Numbered from the stretch's first letter, positions 27,314 through 35,659 are shown. The stretch is 36,367 nucleotides of DNA from DSBG01 sp049975365 (GCA_049975365.1 JBNGDS010000029.1:1-36367), one strand, 5' to 3'. Made by a program: numbers and translations. Notes: a model not told the origin generated them from the letters alone.

Positions 27314-29377
27314 TCAGGAACGCACTATCCCCGGTTTCACCAGCACAGTGACATCGGGAATATCATCCGTGCACTTCGCGATGAAATAGATGCTCCACCC
27401 CTGGAATGTCTTTTCAAACCCCTCTTCGCTCTGGGAGAGGCACTCGATGGGGACAATGCACACATCCCAGTCTGCAGGGGATTCCAGCACCAGGTGAACC
27501 CCGGAGGGCCCATCCTCGATTTCCACGCTCCGTGCCTGGTAAAAGCCATGGTCTTCCTCCATTTCACAAGCATCAACCCACGGCCTCTGACCGTAGAGCG
27601 ACATGATGTTCCACTCCAGCACAATCCAGCCTTCTGTTTGTTCCGGAACAGCATGGGAGAGCGTGATCGAACCCTGGGAATCATACCGGTAGGTCTTGTG
27701 AATCACGAGACTTCCCCGCGACCCGCGAAAATCCAGCTCGACGGATGTGTCTGAAACTGTCTTCTCAACGAGTTCGAAGGGCATCACCGTGGCGGGTGAC
27801 CCGTTGATCCGGTTTTCCTTGAGCAGGATGTCCATGTGGGGGAGGGATTCAACCACGTGGGTCATGAAGGAGTGCTTCTGGTAGGTATCGTAGACAAGGA
27901 GTTCCCTCCTCTGTTCTTCGGTGAGGTGCTCGATATCCAGCACGGCGTGAGCTTTTTTTGGAATGTCCGTGCGTTCTTCGATGTCGGGGTGCTCTATCTT
28001 CCGGTGATAGATTTCCGGATGCCGCATGAGGGTGTTCGAAAAATTGTAGTGCGTGGGCACGTGCTCCAGGGCAAACACCGATGCATTGGTGTGCGGGGAG
28101 ATGAAGCAGTTGAAGACCTTGCCCGAGATGAGCACCTCATCCCTGCCGTCTCTGTCATAGTCGAGAATCTCCACCTCGCAGTCCTTGAGCTGGAACCTCT
28201 TCTGATTGACGATTTCCTCCGCCTTCAACAGGTTCTCGTAGACGGCGTGCCTGAGGGCCGCGATGTAGATCCCGCCGAAGAGCCCGTGCCAGTAGGCACA
28301 GTTGCACTGCGCCTGGAGGACGAATGGCAGGGCCTCTTCCTCCACGGAATACTCCCTGATCAACGAACTCACCTTCAGCATCTTCTTGTGCATGAGGTTC
28401 GATTCAGGATATTTCGCAAGGAAATTATCCCAGATGCCGCCGCGCAGGAATGCACGGTCTTTCTCCCAGGTGTTCGTGGCCTTCGATTTCTTCACCAGGT
28501 CTTCATAGTACCTTCCCTGCCTGGCGAACAGACTCCACTCCATCATCTCCTGGTAGGTTGCCGTGGGGAGGTAAATGAGGCCTTCCGGCGGGCACCTCAC
28601 GATTGCATGGGAAAGGGGGACCATCTCGATCTGGTCGCCGGAATCGAGCAGTGCGTCGAAAAACCGCCTGAGCCACCCCTTCTGGATCACCCATTCATGG
28701 GTGCCGGGCCACATCCCGAACTTTTCCCCGTCATCGCCGTAGGTGACCAGGTGCACCCCCCTGGCCTTGAGCTGCAGGAGGTAGTCGATCACGACATCCG
28801 GCTCCTTGAAGGGGATCAGGTAGCGAAGCCGCATATCGATGGGGAACACCTTCAGGGCGCGTCCTTCCCGCTCGGTGATGAAATACCCCTGGACATCTTC
28901 GCTGGAGAGCCCGGCCGAGAGGAAGTGGCTGTCGTCCAGCAGGGTGTACTCTCCCCCGTGATCGCTCACGAGCTTTATCGGGAGGGATGGGTCCCAGATC
29001 CTCTCTGCACACCACAGCCCCCGGGGGCGGAGGCCGAATTTCGCGAAGAGATACTGGTTCATCAACCTGATCTGCTCTTTTGCGTCGTCTTCGGGAATAA
29101 CGGGCATGATGGGTTCATAGAACCCGCCCCCCATGAGTTCGACCTGCGAACGGTCGACGAGCTCTTTCAAGAGCGGGAAGAAATCCGCGGTGTTCTGATC
29201 AAACCACTCCAGGAGCGGGCCGGTGTAGTGCAGGGTCATGCGGATCTGCGGGTAGTCTCTCAGGATCTCGAGCAGGGGCCTGTAGCACTCCTGGTACCCC
29301 TGCCTGAACACGGTGTCAAAGTTTCCTACCGGCTGGTGCGAGTGAACGCAGAATCCGAGCAGGAGTTTCTCAGGCAT
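27314..29377 (-). CDS. GH57 4-alpha-glucanotransferase / alpha-amylase
   Basis: A 687-residue glycoside hydrolase family 57 enzyme resembling the Thermococcus litoralis 4-alpha-glucanotransferase (659 residues), which rearranges glycogen-type alpha-1,4-glucans. Visible: HSHQP (12-16), nucleophile region GLWCAERIWDP with E125, and acid/base region VTYGDDGEKFG with D215/D216. The C-terminal half matches the DUF1925/DUF1926 accessory domains of these enzymes. No signal peptide, so it acts in the cytoplasm. The start ATG 29377 was chosen because MPEKLLLGF is the family start; an in-frame extension to 29509 would run deep into the upstream gene. It overlaps that gene by eight bases. Transferase versus amylase cannot be told apart by eye. 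Confidence 0.88.
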   Translation of the reverse strand: MPEKLLLGFCVHSHQPVGNFDTVFRQGYQECYRPLLEILRDYPQIRMTLHYTGPLLEWFDQNTADFFPLLKELVDRSQVELMGGGFYEPIMPVIPEDDAKEQIRLMNQYLFAKFGLRPRGLWCAERIWDPSLPIKLVSDHGGEYTLLDDSHFLSAGLSSEDVQGYFITEREGRALKVFPIDMRLRYLIPFKEPDVVIDYLLQLKARGVHLVTYGDDGEKFGMWPGTHEWVIQKGWLRRFFDALLDSGDQIEMVPLSHAIVRCPPEGLIYLPTATYQEMMEWSLFARQGRYYEDLVKKSKATNTWEKDRAFLRGGIWDNFLAKYPESNLMHKKMLKVSSLIREYSVEEEALPFVLQAQCNCAYWHGLFGGIYIAALRHAVYENLLKAEEIVNQKRFQLKDCEVEILDYDRDGRDEVLISGKVFNCFISPHTNASVFALEHVPTHYNFSNTLMRHPEIYHRKIEHPDIEERTDIPKKAHAVLDIEHLTEEQRRELLVYDTYQKHSFMTHVVESLPHMDILLKENRINGSPATVMPFELVEKTVSDTSVELDFRGSRGSLVIHKTYRYDSQGSITLSHAVPEQTEGWIVLEWNIMSLYGQRPWVDACEMEEDHGFYQARSVEIEDGPSGVHLVLESPADWDVCIVPIECLSQSEEGFEKTFQGWSIYFIAKCTDDIPDVTVLVKPGIVRS

Positions 29378-31496
29378 ACCACATGATCCTTTCATAGCCC
29401 GTGTCCGGCACCACAAAGGAGAGGAGGCCGGAACCGGGGTGGCGCTCAATCTCGAGGCCGTTCCTGGTAATGGAGATGAAGAAGCGCATCCTCTGCGATG
29501 CAGCGGCAAAGAGCTCTGTGAAGGGCACGCTGAACTCCAGGATCGAATCGACTTTCACACTCGTGAGTTCAGCTGAAAGCACCAGCTCATCATCTTCATT
29601 GGAGTAGATCGAGATGCGCTCATCGAAGAGCGGTATGGAGATCCGCATGGCCTTCGGCGACACGACGTGCACCAGGATCACCGTGTCGGTCTGCGTGGAG
29701 GTGAAATCCATCCGCATGTGGACGCAGGCCTCATCAAACCCGAAGTACACATCAGAGAGCACCTCTTCATGCTTGTACATGCTCGATGAGTTCCTGGCAG
29801 CCCGGTAGTGCCCCGCCTTGCGCCATTCATAGAAGTGGGAGACCCTGCCGTCCAGGATGGGAGTGATGAACCCCACGGGCATGGTCAGGGGCGTGATGTC
29901 ATGCGGGGTGATGATGCTCTCGGAGAGCTCTTCAGGCGGCGTGTCCTTGTGCAGCTCGTAGCAGTTTCTCAGGTGCAGCCGGAACAGCCTGTCGAAATCC
30001 TCATCGTTTTCCGTGCTGAATTCCTCTCCATACCACCAGAACCAGTCACTGCCTTCTGCGATGTAGATCTCCTCCCAGGCCAACGGATCTGCACCCTCTC
30101 CCTTCGATTCCACGTAGGCCCTGGTCCTGGCGAGGTATTCCCAGGCCTTGCGGTCTTCCTCGTGCCCGATCCAGATGGCAAAGTTGTGGTTGATCCACGA
30201 TCCGGTGTACAGGTTCTGGATGGACTGCTTCGGGGGATGCGCGTCGAGGAATTCGCCGAAGGTGTTCGTCCGTATGCCGGGGGTGTCCAGTATGCTGCTG
30301 AACACGCCCCGGAGGAACCCCTCACCGCCGTCAGGGTAGTGTTTCCACGGGTTTTCCCCATCGAGGATGATGGGGATGAAGGGCTCGAAATCATAGACCC
30401 GGGAGGCCTTCCGGATATTGGAGAGGTGGTACATGAAGTCGTTCACAGCGCTTTGGGGCGGATTCTTGGCATAGACAAAGCTGATGTGATCGGACAGCGG
30501 CCTGTCTCTGAAATACATCGCCACCTCGGCTTTTCCCGATTCAAGCCGGTATGGCTGGTACAGCAGCGACCCTGTCCTCGCCTGCTTGAGGCTCCAGAAG
30601 AGGATATCCTCGTCAGACGCCATCCACCTGATGCTGTTCTGCGCCAGGACCTCCACCATCTCGGGGCACACAGACCCCTCGGACGGCCACATGCCCGTTG
30701 GCCGGGCCCCGAACACCTGATCGTGATACGCCAGGGCGTTGCGGATCTGCGCATCAAGGTCTTCGGGGTGTGAAAACCCCTCATCCGGCAGCGGGGCATC
30801 CAGCGATCGGAGGGCATAGCCGACATTCATCAGCAGCGGGCTGATGGGGTGGTAGAACGGAGAGGTCGATATCTCGATCTGCCCCCGCTCTCTGCACTGG
30901 GTGTAGAGCGGGATGAGCTGCTTCATGATCTTGACGTGAAAGTCCAGCAGATAGGCCTTCTCAGCCTCGGTAAAGGACCTCCCTTTCCTGACGAGATCCG
31001 CGATGCCCTTGTCCTTCCTTCCCATGAACCCGATCCAGGTCAGGTTGAAGAGCACCTGCAGGTCGAGGATATCCTGGTTGGTGAATTCCTTTGCCACGGC
31101 ATCGAGTTGATCGGGCCCTTTCAGCTTCCCCCGCTTCCCCAGGAGGCTCTGGTACCTCGGGAACGGGGCGATCATGGTCTGCTGGTTGCACATGAAGAAC
31201 CGGGAGATGACCTGCTTCTTTTCATCGGAGGTGAGATCCCCGGGCTTTTTCATGGAGAGCATGAACTCGCTGTCGCGCAGCCCGGCATCCGTGTAGTCGA
31301 TCAGCTGCGAAAGAAGGGACGGCACGAGGTTGATGGTGCACCTGATCCCGGGGAACTCTTCCAGCAGGGCCACCATGTCGTAGTAGCCGCGGATGGAGTG
31401 GAGCCGCACCCACGGCATGAGAAATGCCCCTGACACCGGGTCCTTGTAGTATGGCTGGTGCATGTGCCACAGGAATCCGACGGTGATGTCTTTCAC
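29370..31496 (-). CDS. GH57 family glycoside hydrolase (amylopullulanase-like)
   Basis: A 708-residue cytoplasmic family-57 enzyme of a different subfamily from its neighbour. Visible: HMHQPYYKDP (11-20), the nucleophile region GMWPSEGSV with E273, and PIILDGENPWKHY with acid/base D379. C-terminal beta domains follow (about 560-708). The WPSEGSV motif is typical of the amylopullulanase/alpha-amylase branch acting on glycogen or starch. It leads the operon; its stop overlaps the next GH57 gene by eight bases, so the two are coupled. Together they suggest storage and remobilisation of an intracellular glucan. A 6-bp inverted repeat (31512-31517 with 31527-31532) lies upstream and may be part of its promoter. 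Confidence 0.88.
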   Translation of the reverse strand: MKDITVGFLWHMHQPYYKDPVSGAFLMPWVRLHSIRGYYDMVALLEEFPGIRCTINLVPSLLSQLIDYTDAGLRDSEFMLSMKKPGDLTSDEKKQVISRFFMCNQQTMIAPFPRYQSLLGKRGKLKGPDQLDAVAKEFTNQDILDLQVLFNLTWIGFMGRKDKGIADLVRKGRSFTEAEKAYLLDFHVKIMKQLIPLYTQCRERGQIEISTSPFYHPISPLLMNVGYALRSLDAPLPDEGFSHPEDLDAQIRNALAYHDQVFGARPTGMWPSEGSVCPEMVEVLAQNSIRWMASDEDILFWSLKQARTGSLLYQPYRLESGKAEVAMYFRDRPLSDHISFVYAKNPPQSAVNDFMYHLSNIRKASRVYDFEPFIPIILDGENPWKHYPDGGEGFLRGVFSSILDTPGIRTNTFGEFLDAHPPKQSIQNLYTGSWINHNFAIWIGHEEDRKAWEYLARTRAYVESKGEGADPLAWEEIYIAEGSDWFWWYGEEFSTENDEDFDRLFRLHLRNCYELHKDTPPEELSESIITPHDITPLTMPVGFITPILDGRVSHFYEWRKAGHYRAARNSSSMYKHEEVLSDVYFGFDEACVHMRMDFTSTQTDTVILVHVVSPKAMRISIPLFDERISIYSNEDDELVLSAELTSVKVDSILEFSVPFTELFAAASQRMRFFISITRNGLEIERHPGSGLLSFVVPDTGYERIMWYA

Positions 31497-31865
31497 ACAG
31501 GTCTCCTCACAGAGTATCTGTATAGAATACTCAAAAACATCTCAAAGGCAAATCGGTATTTTATTCAATTATGCTTTAATAATGATTTTCACAATCTCAT
31601 CCATAACCAGTATGTATCTCCCAGAAAATCAAATAAAATCTGGCCAGACCCTGAATACAATATAATTTTCTGATTATCCTTGACATTTTCAATAACCTCT
31701 CATATTTCATGATTGATTTTTCAATTCCATGAAAGAGAGAATATGGGTAATTAATTTCCCTCAATAAGGGTATTTATTTTCATAATATAATAGTTTTACA
31801 TGTCAAGAATATGCACAGATACCAATTTATCGTTTAGTTACTTGTTGTTGCAAGCGGCACTTTAT
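31497..31865. other. AT-rich regulatory intergenic region upstream of the PEP-CTERM gene
   Basis: This stretch is far richer in A and T than anything else in the window and holds no gene. It contains GAGTAT/ATACTC arms (31512-31532), a large dyad at 31705-31734, a second dyad GGGTAATTAATTTCCC at 31745-31760, CCCT/AGGG arms at 31758-31770, an isolated TTGACA at 31680-31685 and a TATAAT at 31786-31791 without a matching -35. Confidence 0.6.
31705..31734. promoter_or_regulatory. Long dyad, candidate enhancer-binding site
   Basis: TTTCATGATTGA (31705-31716) and TCAAT plus CATGAAA (31721-31725, 31728-31734) form a 12-bp inverted repeat interrupted only by two bases on one arm, with a TTTT loop. 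The centre lies about 170 bases upstream of the predicted sigma-54 start, in the range used by enhancer-binding proteins. Confidence 0.45.
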
Positions 31866-31881
31866 TGGCACCAATAATGCA
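31866..31881 (+). promoter_or_regulatory. Sigma-54 (-24/-12) promoter of the PEP-CTERM gene
   Basis: TGGCAC at 31866-31871 and TGCA at 31878-31881 place GG (31867-31868) and GC (31879-31880) exactly ten bases apart, a near-consensus RpoN site. Transcription would start near 31892, giving a 30-base leader to ATG 31922. PEP-CTERM genes in other bacteria are controlled by RpoN with the PrsK-PrsR two-component system. Confidence 0.7.
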
Positions 31882-31921
31882 AAGTATACAAGACGCAGCA
31901 TCGGAGAAGGGGGATTTGGTC

Positions 31922-32698
31922 ATGAAAAAGGTGATGGTACTCATCGGGCTTTTTGTATTGCTAATGCCATTCACCTCGAGCGCCAATTTGATATCAGATC
32001 CTGGATTCGAAGAATTTACATATCGATCAGGGACAATCCCTTCAGATTTTGGATTTTGGCAAGGTGATTATTCGACAATACTTGGCTGTCAGAATGAGGT
32101 CACTCCTTATAATTCAAAGATGTTAAGTTTTTCTTATACGAATCCGGAAGGGTTTGCCAACGAGTGGTCACTCGGAGAAGTGTGGCAGCTTATTGATTTA
32201 AGCATTCTTGGTTATTATGCAGATTCGGATTATTTTGAAGTTGATGCATCTGCTTTGTTCAATCGTTCATCAGATTCTGTTAATTCGATCTTTGGAATCT
32301 CCATATATGCTCTTTCAGGGAATCCTGAAGACACTATTTCACAAATAGTAGATAACACCTATTTAACGCATCAATATCAATTAATAGCTACAGACAACGA
32401 CACTGATACATGGGAAGAGGCGCATGTATCTTTCGTATTGCCCAGTGGAACCGAATATCTTGCGCTGAGAGTCCTGGCAAAAGAATATCCTTACAATGAG
32501 ACATCTTATGGGAATCTTGAATTTGAAGGGCTCTATGCAGACAATGTATACTTAAATATTCTCGATCCTGAGGGAAATGCCTTGTTCCAGAGAGAACAGA
32601 ATCAAGTAGCCCCCGTCCCCGAACCCTCCACCATGCTCCTCATCGGTATTGGGATGATTGGGCTGGCAGGATTGAGGAAGCGATTCACCAGAACCTGA
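31922..32698 (+). CDS. PEP-CTERM sorting-domain surface protein
   Basis: A 258-residue exported protein. The signal peptide is MKKVMVLIGLFVLLMPFTSSA with cleavage near residue 21. The passenger begins NLISDPGFEEF, a start seen in carbohydrate-binding-like (CBM4/9-type) beta-sandwich modules of PEP-CTERM proteins. The C-terminus has the full sorting signal: V-PEP-S (PEP at 233-235), a hydrophobic helix and a basic end (RKRFTRT). An exosortase would cleave at PEP and pass the protein to the surface or matrix. ATG 31922 is used rather than 31865 because it has a GAAGGGGGA ribosome binding site, starts the signal peptide and lies downstream of the predicted promoter. The passenger codons are AT-rich, the tail codons GC-rich, suggesting a mosaic or transferred gene. 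Confidence 0.88.
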   Translation: MKKVMVLIGLFVLLMPFTSSANLISDPGFEEFTYRSGTIPSDFGFWQGDYSTILGCQNEVTPYNSKMLSFSYTNPEGFANEWSLGEVWQLIDLSILGYYADSDYFEVDASALFNRSSDSVNSIFGISIYALSGNPEDTISQIVDNTYLTHQYQLIATDNDTDTWEEAHVSFVLPSGTEYLALRVLAKEYPYNETSYGNLEFEGLYADNVYLNILDPEGNALFQREQNQVAPVPEPSTMLLIGIGMIGLAGLRKRFTRT

Positions 32699-32724
32699 CA
32701 CATCCTCCTTAAGGGTATAGATAC

Positions 32725-32757
32725 AAAAAGCAGGGCTCTCATGGCCCTGCTTTTTTT
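32725..32757 (+). terminator. Bidirectional terminator after the PEP-CTERM gene
   Basis: GCAGGGC (32730-32736) pairs with GCCCTGC (32744-32750), with AAAAA before and TTTTTTT after. The flanking tracts let it stop transcription from both sides: the PEP-CTERM gene on plus and tRNA-Met on minus. Confidence 0.9.
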
Positions 32758-32768
32758 CTGCCTGAAGG

Positions 32769-32845
32769 TGGTAGCGGTGGAGGGATTTGAACCCCCGACT
32801 CTGCGGATATGAGCCGCATGCTCTGACCAACTGAGCTACACCGCC
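32769..32845 (-). tRNA. tRNA-Met (CAT), elongator type
   Basis: A 77-base cloverleaf with encoded CCA (32771-32769). Acceptor GGCGGTG pairs with CACCGCT, closing on a G1-U72 wobble. The D arm begins AGCTCAG, the anticodon loop is CTCATAT with CAT, and the T loop is TTCAAAT. CAT could also mark a lysidine-modified tRNA-Ile, but the overall sequence fits elongator methionine better. Initiator tRNA is excluded by the paired 5' end and the single-G anticodon stem features. Confidence 0.92.
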
Positions 32846-32889
32846 ACGGTGTTCTGTTCTACTGATTTATCAATCCCTTGTCAACGCTT

Positions 32890-33864
32890 TCATGGATGCG
32901 AGAGCACATCCTCCGAGGCCGGTATCCCCCCCATACCGTGGGCATGGCGCACGGCATTGAGCAGGGCATCCCTGGCGGCACGGGCCGCGACCACCCCTGT
33001 GTGGAGCAGGTTTGCCTGCTTCTCGCCGATGGAGAAGCAGAACACCATGTCCCCATCGAAGGGCGTGTTGAACGGGGCGATGTGCTTGGAGAGCCCCTGC
33101 CCTGCCATCCGGGCCACCTGCATGGCCATGATCTTATCGAGATAGACATCGGTCACCAGGATGCACAGCGTGGTATTTGACGGTGCACCGAACCGCTCCC
33201 GGACTTCGCCTCCCAGGATCGCCTCGTTCATGTTGAGAAAACCGTCTTCATCCCGGGCACCTGCAATGATCCTGCCATATTCGTCCAGGACATCGCCGAA
33301 GGGGTTCGCCACCACGAGGGCCCCCATCATGATCCCCCCCGATCCCATGACCAGGCTGGATCCCAGGCCGGCTTTCGTTGCCCAGACCACCCCCCTGAGT
33401 TTCCCTGAGGTCGCTCCCGTGCCTGCCCCGATGCAGCCCTGCGAGACCACGTTCGTGCTCGCACCCACGCAGGCCTCGTATGCCATCTCCGGGGTGGGCT
33501 TTGCATTCGCATCCATGAACGAGAGGTCGAAGATCACGGCAGTGGGCACCACCGGGAGTTTTGCCACCACGAGGTCCAGGCCGACACCCATCTCCACCAG
33601 GTACCTGCTCACCCCTGATGCAGCATCGAGACCGAATGCAGATCCCCCGGCCAGGCACAGCCCATGGACCGCTACCCCGGGGTGCATCATCTCCAGGGAA
33701 TCGATCTGGCGGGTGGAGGTCGCCATGCCGCTCATGTCAACCGCACCCCGGGCAGGGGTGTCGAAGAGGATCACGCTCACCCCGGTGCCCCCGGCAAAAT
33801 CAGAGGCATGCCCCACCTTCACCCCGTTCAGGGCGGTGATGGTATCATTCCTTGGGCTTGACAT
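32890..33864 (-). CDS. P1 (S58/DmpA) family peptidase
   Basis: A 324-residue Ntn-hydrolase-type peptidase related to the aminopeptidase DmpA and to beta-peptidyl aminopeptidases, which process themselves into two chains. Visible: NGVKVGHASD near the N-terminus, GGSAFGLDAASGV (about 70-85), GCIGAGTGATSGK, and the likely self-cleavage region APSNTTLCILVTD in the last third, where the conserved N-T-T would supply the new N-terminal nucleophile. No signal peptide. ATG 33864 was chosen over a TTG at 33891; it overlaps the dnaX stop by 20 bases, so the gene is translated behind dnaX. The natural substrate is unknown. Confidence 0.85.
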   Translation of the reverse strand: MSSPRNDTITALNGVKVGHASDFAGGTGVSVILFDTPARGAVDMSGMATSTRQIDSLEMMHPGVAVHGLCLAGGSAFGLDAASGVSRYLVEMGVGLDLVVAKLPVVPTAVIFDLSFMDANAKPTPEMAYEACVGASTNVVSQGCIGAGTGATSGKLRGVVWATKAGLGSSLVMGSGGIMMGALVVANPFGDVLDEYGRIIAGARDEDGFLNMNEAILGGEVRERFGAPSNTTLCILVTDVYLDKIMAMQVARMAGQGLSKHIAPFNTPFDGDMVFCFSIGEKQANLLHTGVVAARAARDALLNAVRHAHGMGGIPASEDVLSHP

Positions 33865-35392
33865 CCCTGAGCACCCCGTTGAACTCTGCAATGATCTCTT
33901 TGACCAGGGGGGATTTCATGACCTGGGCCCGGATCTCCGATGGTTTCTTCTTTGCCGGCTCTGTGTGCTGTTTCTCCCGCACATTCACCAGGATGCTGAT
34001 ATCCCGCTTCAAAAAGAGCTTTGCCCGCTTCTGGATTGCGGGCATTGCCTTCTTCACCTGCTCTGCCAGGAACGTGGTGGGGCTCTCTAGGATGATCTTG
34101 TCCTCTTCGTCAGAGAGCAGGGCCACGCTGGCAAGGATGGCAGAGAGCGGCTGGTCGTGGTCCTTCAGGTAGGAGAGAAACCCCTCCCAGGAGATGGGCA
34201 GCGATGACGGGGGCCGTTTGTACATCTCCACACTCGAGACAGGGGCAGGCTGCCCGATCGGGAGAACGCCGGAGCGCGACGAGATGGCCTGGATGAGCTC
34301 CTGCAGATCAGTGACCCGTGGTGCTGCAATGATGCGCAGGAGAATGGTCTCCAGGGTGATCTTCGGCAGGCTGGAATACTTCAGGTCCTCTTCCGAGCGG
34401 ATCAGCACGCTCAGGACCCGGTGAATCTCTTCCAGGGAGATCTCGGCCATGATCTCCTTCAGGTATGCCTTCTCTTCCTCTGGAATGGCGAGGTTCGTGT
34501 AGCCCGCCTTCATGACCATCATGTTCCTGAAATTCTCCAGCAGGGACCTATAGAGCTGCCCGAGGTCCTGGCCGAACTGGTAGACCCGGTCGACCACATC
34601 CAGGACACTGGGCGCATCCTTGTTCACCAGCGCGGAAATCAGGTCGTGGATGGTTGCCCTGCCCACGAGGCCGAGCATGCCCTCCACGATCTCCACGTCG
34701 ATCAGGTCCTTCCCGGTGGCTGCAACGTGCTCGAGCATGCCCTGGGCATCCCGCATGCTCCCGTCTGCCTGCAGGGCAATGATCATGAGGGCATCAGTGG
34801 TGACCCGGATCTGCTCCTGGGATGCGATCGACTCCAGGTGGGACACGATCTGATCCACTGCGATGCGCCTGAAATCATAGCGCTGGCAGCGCGAGAGCAC
34901 GGTGACCGGCACCTTTTCCAGCTCGGTGGTGGCCATGATGAAGATCACGTGCGGCGGCGGCTCCTCCAGGGTCTTGAGCAGGGCATTGAAGGCGCTGCGG
35001 GAGAGCATGTGCACCTCATCGATGATGAAGACCTTGTACCGCGCGATGCTGGGCGCATAGCGGGAATTCTCGATGAGATCCCGGATATTGTCCACGCCGG
35101 TGTGGGATGCTGCATCGATCTCGAAGACATCGACTGCCCGCGAGCCGGTGATCTCCTCGCACCGTGTACACACATTACACGGAGTGCTCGAAAGGCCCTG
35201 CTCACAGTTCAGCGCCTTGGCCAGGATCCTGGCAACAGACGTCTTTCCCACGCCTCTGGGTCCCGAGAAGATGAAGGCGTGGGGCAGGCGCTCCATGTCG
35301 ATGGCATTCGTGATGACCCGGGTGACCTGGTCCTGGCCCACCACGTCTTCGAAGCGCTGGGGTCTGAATTTCCGGGCCATGACCTGATACAT
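33845..35392 (-). CDS. dnaX: DNA polymerase III subunit gamma/tau
   Basis: Clamp-loader ATPase subunit that opens the sliding clamp and links the replicase. It has about 515 residues. Walker A GPRGVGKT is at 44-51; zinc-binding cysteines are C63, C72, C75 and C78. Walker B has D125-E126 (VFIIDEVHML), and the SRC motif is in VLSRCQRYDF. The C-terminal part (about 370-515) is shorter than in E. coli tau, and no clear slippery frameshift heptamer was noticed, so one product is likely. The start is ambiguous: MYQVMARKFRPQ (35392) best fits the family, and ATG 35401 adds three residues; neither has a good ribosome binding site. An extension to 35527 must be wrong because it crosses the SRP RNA gene. 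It lies directly downstream of ffs. Confidence 0.93.
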   Translation of the reverse strand: MYQVMARKFRPQRFEDVVGQDQVTRVITNAIDMERLPHAFIFSGPRGVGKTSVARILAKALNCEQGLSSTPCNVCTRCEEITGSRAVDVFEIDAASHTGVDNIRDLIENSRYAPSIARYKVFIIDEVHMLSRSAFNALLKTLEEPPPHVIFIMATTELEKVPVTVLSRCQRYDFRRIAVDQIVSHLESIASQEQIRVTTDALMIIALQADGSMRDAQGMLEHVAATGKDLIDVEIVEGMLGLVGRATIHDLISALVNKDAPSVLDVVDRVYQFGQDLGQLYRSLLENFRNMMVMKAGYTNLAIPEEEKAYLKEIMAEISLEEIHRVLSVLIRSEEDLKYSSLPKITLETILLRIIAAPRVTDLQELIQAISSRSGVLPIGQPAPVSSVEMYKRPPSSLPISWEGFLSYLKDHDQPLSAILASVALLSDEEDKIILESPTTFLAEQVKKAMPAIQKRAKLFLKRDISILVNVREKQHTEPAKKKPSEIRAQVMKSPLVKEIIAEFNGVLRDVKPKE

Positions 35393-35433
35393 GGGAGCCA
35401 TAGTAGTATTGAAGCAGGGACAATTCAAGCAAA

Positions 35434-35557
35434 AAGGCCCTGTAAGAGGCCGGGCCTGTTCATACACATGCAGCGTCCTGCTTACCGCTGCTCCCTTCCG
35501 GGCCTGACGGGGTTGGCAGCGCTGCATTGCATGAGACCCGGCCCCTTACAAGGCCTT
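35434..35557 (-). ncRNA. ffs: Bacterial small signal recognition particle RNA (4.5S)
   Basis: On the minus strand it contains the hallmark SRP apical region GTCAGGCCCGGAAGGGAGCA followed by GCGGTAAGC. Long complementary ends pair around it (GGCCTTGTAAGGGGCCGGG near 35555 with CCCGGCCTCTTACAGGGCC near 35436), giving one extended hairpin of about 120 bases. A T-run (35435-35431) follows as terminator. It binds Ffh and directs membrane-protein targeting. Exact ends are estimated to within a few bases. Confidence 0.95.
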
Positions 35558-35566
35558 TCGTCTCAC

Positions 35567-35659
35567 TGGCGGAGAGAGAGGGATTCGAACCCTCGGTGCC
35601 ACTTTTGGTGGCACACGCGATTTCCAGTCGCGCCCCTTCGGCCACTCGGGCATCTCTCC
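35567..35659 (-). tRNA. tRNA-Ser (GGA)
   Basis: A 93-base class II tRNA with a long variable arm (GTGCCACC..GGTGGCAC-type stem), acceptor GGAGAGA, anticodon loop CTGGAAA with GGA, discriminator G and encoded CCA (35569-35567). It reads TCC and TCT codons. Confidence 0.95.

Noticed and set aside
27836..29386. 516-residue plus-strand frame opposite a GH57 gene
   Set aside because: The minus strand encodes clear GH57 motifs; the plus frame is a compositional shadow with His/Glu-rich, unrecognisable sequence. The same holds for long frames opposite dnaX, the sugar transferase and phosphofructokinase.
31865..31921. Upstream start for the PEP-CTERM protein
   Set aside because: It would overlap the sigma-54 promoter and place 19 polar residues before the signal peptide; ATG 31922 has a good ribosome binding site.
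35392..35527. 45-residue N-terminal extension of DnaX
   Set aside because: It runs through the SRP RNA gene, and the DnaX family start (MYQVMARKFRPQ) lies at 35392.
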